Part shown: one piece after another, positions 57,261 to 64,000 of the stretch
How the letters are laid out: every line of letters begins with the position of its first letter
Numbering within the stretch: the first letter of the stretch is position 1
NCBI GenBank assembly: GCA_036346275.1
Contig: CM070711.1
Location: 68,447,782-68,511,781 of the forward strand
Source: Otatea glauca
Taxonomy: Eukaryota; Streptophyta; Magnoliopsida; Poales; Poaceae
Direction: 5' to 3'
Length of the DNA stretch: 64,000 nucleotides
Program-made: the position numbers and the translations under genes
The notes under the pieces: model-generated
What the model was told of the DNA's origin: nothing
What the model saw: only the letters and a program-made list of their open reading frames with translations
Databases searched by the model: none

Positions 57261-58333
57261 TTACAGGCCGAAACCATGAAGTCTTGTGCTCAGAGCCGAT
57301 AGTGCTCCTGCAACCTTGGCTATGATCTGTTGTATCTCATCGACAGTCTTTTGGTCCTCTTTGGAATTACCGGGCACGGGGATCACTTTGGGCGACTGCT
57401 CTGTAACCTTTGCAATGGCCAAGCCAATTTCATGTTTTTGATCTCTGATTGAAGCTGCCGTTGCAGTCAGTTTGGCTTAGCCATCAGCTATTTGCTTGTT
57501 TAGTTTGGCCAATTCTTCTTCAGAAGTTTCTTGGCCGATTCCAGCTTTTGGATGGCCACCTTGTTGGTTTTAAAGGCTAGTGAATCTTCATCATACTTCT
57601 TCTTGGCCTTTGTCTCGGCCACTATCTTGTTAAGGAGTCTTTGGTCGGCTTCCTGCGCCTCCCTCTGCGTGATTCTGGCCCTAGCAGCATCGACTTCCAC
57701 CTTTCTGCCATCGAGGTGGCAAATTTCCAGAAGAGCCGCCATGGTCTTCGGGGCCAGGTCGGCTTCCATGGCCACCATCGTATCTCGAAGCGGCAGGATA
57801 ATCTAGAGGAGGCCGGCTCTAGGCTTCATCACTTCGTCGAAAAGCCTGTTTAGTCTCTCCTGCATCTTAGGAGTTGATGTCACCATAGCCGACACCTTCT
57901 CGGATACCTCCAGTATCTTCCTGATGTCAACCGGATAGTCATCAGTGGCCACCACCTCCGGATCTTTAAGGTTGAAGGACCATGTGGAGGTCCATCCATG
58001 TTTGTGATGAGTATTTGACTTTATTTGAGCAAGGTGTGCTCAGGTTTGAGTTTGATTTGAATTGGAATTCAAAAGGAAGCAATTTGAGTTGTGTTAGCTT
58101 CTTGCGGTAATATCGGCATGTGGCTGGCGGTAGAACCGACTGATGATTGAGACATAATTAATTGTGAGCATTTGTGATGATTGAACATTGCTATGTGAGG
58201 TATTTCCTTGTTTTTTATGGTTGCAGGACGACGATGTTAGATCATGGTGAGGCAAAAGATGACCGGGACTAGGCGAGGAGCATCGGAGGTCCAGACGGTC
58301 GAGGATCGTCGGAAGATGATCGGAGACGGAGTT

Positions 58334-61300
58334 TGTAAGGACCCGAATCCACTGATTCGAACCCACTGTGTTTACCGCACTAGTCCCAGGATCAATGCTA
58401 GTGCACACAGCTCAACATTGGTACATATCACATCATACTCAACGATAATAGAAATAGTAATTCATTTATTGATATAGCTAAATGTTTGATCTTATGACTA
58501 ACTTACATTATTAAGCCACGCAAGGCAAGACTGGAAATATAAGCTAAGAATTAAGCAGCGGAAAGTAGAAAACGTAGATAGCTCATCAGTTCACCACAGG
58601 CAACCGACAAGGCTTGGACCCTAATGACTCGCGTCCTCTTGGAACTCCTCCTCCAACACAGGTGTGAATTCTTCGACTGTTGATTATTGTTGTTGGCAAG
58701 GGTGAGTACTTAAAGCACTCAACAAGTTGTGCACAGAATGCAGTTCTATGTAACTATATGCCAGGCTTATTCCAAAGGATAGGCTATCATGGCTATTTTG
58801 CAATAACCAACATTTATGAACCAATACAGTAAATAGATTGTAAAGACTGTAAAACAAATAATAATAAATAGATTCAGCAGTTCTGAAGTAAACCAGTTTC
58901 CAATCCTTAATCAAATTCCATCTTCCGCATGGCATTCTGCCATCCCAACCAAGTTGTCCATTTAATTAAGCTAACCCTTAACTGTAATTCCCGAGCATTG
59001 CTCAATCATCATGAAAGCACGACTATCCGAATAGTTTCACACTCTGCAGAGGTTATGCACTTTACCCACGCGATACAACCAAACACCACCAAGGCGAGTG
59101 ATTATAACAAAGCCTTTACAATGCGCTGGCTTAACCTGCTACCACTCGCTAAGGTTTCAACACTGGTGGGACTGGTTACCACATCCAGGGCCCCCCTCTT
59201 GCGCCATGTGAATTACTCCATAACTCGGGAACTCACACCGACCAAGATAGTACCAAAGCTAAGACATTGCAAATTAATCGCTTAGGTGGCCCATACCGGA
59301 CATGTGGTTGCATGATTGACTCAGGTCAAAGGCTTGCAAGGTTAAGTCCTTAGAGTGATCAAGGCAAGACATCCACATACCCTCTGCCCATCGGGCCCAC
59401 CTTGGCATACTCGCCCCTTGTCACTTGCCCCAATCTAAGTGAATATCACCCAAGTTGATTACCAAGCACCACGTGCCATCAACAATTCAACATCGTTGCA
59501 TGACATGACTCGCCACAAACAACTCAATCTCATCGTGTGATCCCACATGACACACAAGTTCATAACATTGTTCCATATTCCATTAATCAAGATTAATTAT
59601 TAATGATTCCAACACATTTGATGACGTGGCATGGCTAAGCAATTAATACGGTCTAACCATCCCATGTTGATTATCATTACTAACTAACTATATTGAACCA
59701 AACTAGGGTGACAATAGATCATGGCATACGATGACAAAGTAGGGTATAGATCAATTTGGTATAATAGCTAAGCCCAATTTAATTTGAAACAACTATATAC
59801 TTGAAATAATATGCAATAGGGTAAAACAATTAAAGCAATTTTACAAACATGGGTTCAACATGATCAAAGCACAACTTGCCTTGGAATAGGTCCTGATCTT
59901 GATCTGGAGCTTGCTCTTGAGTTGCTGGATCTTCCTCCGAAGCGTCGCACAATTCAACGTCTACGCGTACCGAAGGAGAAAAGCAAATAAATACCAAAAC
60001 AGAGAGAAATTGAACTCCAAAAATCAATTAAAATTCACCATTAAATAGATCTCAATTTTACAAATTTTTAGAAATTTGAATCACTCAAATCCGAGTTAAG
60101 ATGCAAAAGTTATAGCCTTTTGAAGTTTGAATAAATACTGAAATTACAGAGATTAGAAAATCAGAATTAACCGAATTATTTTTAAACTGAAAAACCGATT
60201 TATGACATCAGTGTGACCTCATGATGACGACAGCATTGCAGAATTTCCCATCGGATTATTTTCCAATTGAAAACGCAATTATGACGCAAGCATGACGTCG
60301 CCAAGATCCGAACCAACCGAACGTGACGCGTCTCGGCGATAGACTCGGTCCACGGCGTGGCGCTGGACCACGGTGGACTTGGTCCATGACGCTTCGGCCT
60401 CAACGCCCGACACGCGGCGGCGCCCGATTGGTTCACACACGCGGCTCGATCTGGCCCGATGAAGATGGATCGGATGGCCACCGGTTGCTTGCGACGTGGC
60501 AGCGCGTCGACCGAAGGATCTAGATCTAACGGCCCGGAACTTCTGGACCTGGCGATGGAGACGCGACGGCGGTGTTCTCACCGGACTTGAAGACGACGAC
60601 TCCAACGACGGCGCAACGGCGATGAAACGGCGACACTGCTTCACGGATCCGATGCGGCGTGGTACGGGGATCTCGGATCCGCTCTTGAACGGCGAGACGG
60701 CGAACGGGCGCGTTTTGGGCAAAACCGCAGCGGCCACCTCCTTCAACTCCGGTGAGCTCCCACGCACAGACGACGGCGGCACAGGGCTCGGGAGTTGCGG
60801 CGAACACGCGGTACGAGGTGGGGATTTCAGCGCCCGCGTCGGTGCTTTAAATAGGCTCACGGGGAGGCGTGCACAGCGCGGAAATCGGAGTCGGTTGTCA
60901 TGGCGGCATCGGATTCCGGCAGCGGACTCCGGCGGCGATACGGAGAGGTGACGCGGCTTCATCCGGAGTGTCCACGCGGTCTTCATCCGACGGCTGCAGG
61001 CGACAGGCGATGTGGCGAAAGCGGGGCCTTTGGATCTCAATCCAACGGTCGGCAGATTAGGGTTAGGGTTTCGGCGACTAACGGGTCGCGTGGGCTGACT
61101 TGGGCGCAAGATACCATGGGCGGCCCGACATCTTGTTCAAGAGATTTTTAAAGGATTTTTCATTTAAAATAATTACAGAAAATCATTTGATTTGTTTCAG
61201 GCAATAAAATAATCAGGAAATTCCAAGAAAATTCTCAAAAATACTTTGAGATATTTTGGACTCAAATAAAATATTTTTGGCAAAACTTTATTTTAACTTT

Positions 61301-61416
61301 GCATAAATTTAAATAGTTTTAACAAAAGGTCAATAAATTCCAAATAAATTCCAGAAAAACATAAAATGCACAAATGACAATAAAATAATATTTAGACGAA
61401 TTTTTAGGATGTTACA
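58334..61416 (-). mobile_element. 3.08-kb solo LTR nested in the copia-type LTR
   Basis: A perfect GAGTT duplication at 58329-58333 and 61417-61421 borders it. The minus-strand reading starts TGTAACATCCTAAAAATTC and ends GGGTCCTTACA. LTRs this long with a TGTAACA start are known from Del/Tekay chromoviruses, which is inference from memory. The middle (60280-61130) is strongly GC-rich, unlike the AT-rich ends. No internal element sequence is present. Confidence 0.85.
60279..61109 (-). other. GC-rich island with a long open frame inside the 3.1-kb LTR
   Basis: A minus-strand frame of 276 codons is open here, but it is arginine/serine/proline-rich without known motifs, and plus-strand frames are open too, as expected from high GC. 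I read it as a CpG-rich promoter/leader region of the LTR, not a gene. Confidence 0.45.
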
Positions 61417-64000
61417 GAGTTGTGGCAAGCCATGAAGACAAGGAACGGATGAGATGCTAGCTAGACGCTTCGTGGATCAACGAGGACCATTGGATCTTGG
61501 TCTAGTTGATAGGTTAGCGGGTCTAGTTAGTGTGCTTTGAGAACCGTGCAAGAAAACCCATTATGTGTTGTGGGTTTTGGGTGAACCCTTGTATGGTTGG
61601 TTGAGTGGGTTAATCATAGCCCTTGATGGATGCTCTAGGGTTTAGAGGCTCATCCAAGGGTGTTAGGTGGCCCAAGAGTTGTATAAATAGGGGTGGAGGA
61701 GTAGCCTTCCCCTCTTGAAGGTTTTGAGGTTTTTGATACTCCTTTGAGCTTTGCCCACATAAATGTGAGTCTTTGTACCCTCTCCTTCCAGAAAATACAA
61801 AAAATTTCTTTACCTTATTGTGAATTTAAATTGCGCATTTACATTATGTCTTTACTTTACGCAATTTAAATTCAGCATTTACTTTCCCGCATTTACATTC
61901 TCGCAATTTGGATTTGCCTCCGCTCCTTCTAAATGCTGTTCTTCTAGGATTTCTTGAGGGTGTTCATATGGTTTTACATCTTTTTTGCACCCTAAGATAG
62001 ACTAGAGATCAAGTTTTTATCGAATTGCAAATCTGTCCAGAACTTGTTCTTCGTGCAGCAGTCAGTCTTTGATTTTTATAGAAATCTAGAAAACTCCTTT
62101 TTAAGTGATTCTTATTGGATAAGGTGCGCGACTCATATATCCATCTCTGGAAACATTTGTGAGTCCACTGGTTGCACATTTTGGGCGCTATGAGGTGAAA
62201 ACCGAGCCTCAAATATTCTGATCGAAGTTCCTGACTGTCTGTAATGCTTGATTTTTCATGTTTATTCTACAAAGTTTTTTGAGGTGATTTTTGGTGGACT
62301 ATTTCAAGACTCAACTTCTCACAGGGAGAAAAATTCTTAAAAATTTTAGAGCAACAAGAACTTAACAACCACCTGCTCCAAGTGAGGACAATTCCTGGAA
62401 AATCTGTTTTTACTTTTCTGGAAAGAGACTTTGGTGTTTTAGCTTTATCTCTTTTAGAAAAGTAGTATTTGAATTGATTCCTCTTTGTTTGGACACTTGA
62501 TAACCAGGATTGTAATTAAAAAATACCTCACATGATTCATGGTTCTCATCCATGCAAGCTAGGGGTACACATAGTTGTCTAATTGTTCGGGTTTTAGAGG
62601 GTGTGCGAATCTGAGAAACACTAGTTTGAAGAAAAATCTTTGGGTGTTTCAGATTTTTATTGCGAGATTGTTTGGAGTATTTTGAGTGGGGGAAAATTTT
62701 ATTTAGGATCATTGACCCCCTCTATGATCGCCATTTCGATCCTTCAAAGGTCGCCCAAGGTAAAGCCCAACAAATTTGTTGGGTCAGACGAACAGGAGCC
62801 AGTGGCATCGGCTGAGAAGAGGGAGGTGGAGCCTCCAAGGAAACTCCAGGCAGATCGGCCAGAATGTTGGCCACCTGCACCGATGGGGTCGGCTGTATAC
62901 GAGAATTTAAAGGAGTTAGACCGATATGTGTGTGGTGAGCTTTCACCGATGAAGGAAATAACTTACCCCTGCAGTAGCTGACGTGTGTGGTGAGCTTTCA
63001 CCACTCTGCTCTTGAGGCTTGGAGCCTCTTTTAGCAGGAGCTTTGGTATACTTTGCCTTCTTCTTTTCTGAAATTTAATCGACAAGGAGTTAGTCCCTAG
63101 AGGGGGTGCATAAGGAGGAAGCGAAGTGACAATCGATCGGAGTATACTCACTGGGTTGCTATTTTTTCTCCATGTCCGACAGCGATGGACTTTGAATGCC
63201 CAAGGTACCTGAGGTGTACCACGTGAGGCCGGCCAACTGGTGTGGCCTTTTCCCCTGCTAGCCACTACCCGACTAGCCAGAGATTGGCTTCTTGCCAGTA
63301 GCCTTGGTCTGCAAATGGGAACAAAAGCCAATTAGTAAGAAGTATTTGGCAGAATTGAAGGTTGGGGTGAAAAGGAATCCATTTAGTCGATACCTCACCA
63401 GTAATGTATACTAGACTTCTGTTAGTATAACTAGAGGAGCTAGAAGAACTAGACTCGTTGCTTGAACCGCTGTCAGAAACTACAGTCAGCTCAGGTAGAT
63501 TTGGGAAAAATGTGTTAATAATTTCCGATGGTGTCCTCTCCAAGAAGAGTGCCTCTGCTATAGATAACCACCAAGAGGAAAAGTGGTCTGCCCGACGAGT
63601 GTTCAAAAAGAAGTGCGGCAAGTCATTTATCTGAAAGTCACCAGCTATCTCTAGGACAATAGCAGCTGCAATAGCATTACGAACTCTGGCTCTAAGCTGA
63701 AGCCGATCAAGGAGTTGGAGACTTGGAACAGCCTGGCCAAAGCCCATTTGTCGGGCGTAGGATGAAGGATGGTAGAACTCGTACGACGGCTGAAATGTCC
63801 GATTTCTAGTATTGAAGCCGACGTGCAGTATACTCAGAGAAATAAACACCTTGTAGAAATCCAAAGTCGATTGAGGCATCAAGGAATTGTCAGCTTCAAG
63901 ATGCAGAAATGACGGCCATGAGAAATCGGCTGCGCCATTATAGCTAAAGAAATTCCGCTGACCAAAATCTTCATTGTCCAACTTAAGGAAAAATGATAAG

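Larger units (their letters stand above)
57973..62746 (+). mobile_element. Copia-type solo LTR, itself carrying a nested solo LTR
   Basis: A perfect AAGGT duplication flanks it (57968-57972 and 62747-62751). The terminal inverted repeat is TGAAGGA...TCCTTCA. Without the nested 3.1-kb insertion it is about 1.69 kb. Features of a plus-oriented LTR: TATA (TTGTATAAATAGGGG, about 61680-61694), then untranslated sequence, and the ATTGACCCCCTCTATG tail typical of copia LTR ends. Removing it joins the antisense gene in frame (62752 to 57972 on the minus strand). Confidence 0.9.
26374..64000 (+). mobile_element. Second Tat-type Ty3/gypsy element, split by nested insertions
   Basis: The 5' part (LTR, primer site, gag-like region) is at 26374-28584. 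The 3' part (RT core to integrase, then antisense gene) resumes at 54314 and runs off the window. Between them lie CACTA-1, a truncated Sirevirus and CACTA-2. The end of gag, protease and the front of RT are missing, so simple insertion does not explain everything. The two halves might even come from two elements of one family. Confidence 0.65.
57261..64000 (-). pseudogene. Second copy of the antisense plant-mobile-domain-like gene, interrupted and running off the window
   Basis: Minus strand, opposite to its host gypsy element. From the window edge (63981 downwards) it reads WPSFLHLEADNS, FNTRNRTFQPSYEFYHP, INDLPHFFLNTRRADHFSSWW and SSSSSSYTNRSLVYITGE. Three introns fit at 63309-63393, 63068-63151 and 62893-62966, all with GT-AG borders and all matching the first copy. 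After the inserted solo LTR (57973-62746) it continues with VSAMVTSTPKMQERLNRLFDEVMKP, a lysine/alanine-rich coiled-coil-like stretch (57778-57500) and KVIPVPGNS...QQIIAKVAGALSAL, stopping at 57261. Damage is lighter than in the first copy (TAG near 57804, TAA near 57480, small frameshifts). The start codon lies beyond the window. Its role is unknown. Confidence 0.75.

Noticed and set aside
60279..61109. 276-codon minus-strand frame
   Set aside because: Lies inside a solo LTR, is low-complexity and GC-driven, and frames on the opposite strand are also open.

Overview
The window looks like heterochromatic, transposable-element-dense DNA from a plant nuclear genome, most likely a grass (Poaceae). 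The evidence is Ty3/gypsy elements of the Tat type with plant-mobile-domain-like antisense genes, an Opie/SIRE-like Ty1/copia Sirevirus, two CACTA (En/Spm) transposons with TNP2 and Ptta-type genes, several hAT-like short elements, and a Micron-like element sitting in a TA microsatellite. I see no intact host gene, rRNA, tRNA or CRISPR. Almost every coding region is a broken transposon gene. A rice-like genome is my guess, but the species cannot be fixed from the sequence alone.

Layout: (1) 1-2600, gag and protease of a chromovirus-like gypsy element, split by a 541-bp solo LTR with a perfect 5-bp target duplication. (2) 3130-5507, a decayed hAT transposase of the TTF/DUF4371 type. (3) 6078-11050, four hAT-like non-autonomous elements, three with 8-bp target duplications; the two large ones are filled with a shared ~170-bp tandem unit. 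(4) 11381-24261, a full-length Tat-type gypsy element on the minus strand with both LTRs. It carries an antisense gene, a nested hAT-like MITE and a nested 1.5-kb solo LTR. (5) 24262-26373, non-repetitive-looking spacer with a foldback and one possible host exon. (6) 26374 to the window end, a second Tat-type gypsy element on the plus strand, cut open at about 28.58 kb and 54.31 kb. The block between holds CACTA-1 (28585-35949), a truncated Sirevirus on the minus strand (35950-44302) and CACTA-2 (44303-54313), which is itself hit by a 1.36-kb solo LTR. (7) 54314-64000, the rest of the second gypsy element: RT, two RNase H domains, integrase, then an antisense gene. That gene is split by a 1.7-kb solo LTR, which in turn contains a 3.1-kb solo LTR.

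The most interesting system is the antisense gene between integrase and 3' LTR in both Tat elements. Both copies share three introns at the same places, a plant-mobile-domain-like front half and a coiled-coil tail. One copy shows a TATA box and start codon next to the 3' LTR. Because the gene is antisense to the retroelement, its introns are not spliced from the genomic RNA and can survive retrotransposition. A second candidate is the extra sense gene between pol and 3' LTR of the Sirevirus. It has its own promoter-like region with the same palindromic motif as the LTR.

Decay is dominated by in-frame TAG stops and transitions, as expected for long-methylated silent elements. Solo LTRs outnumber paired LTRs, pointing to frequent LTR-LTR recombination.
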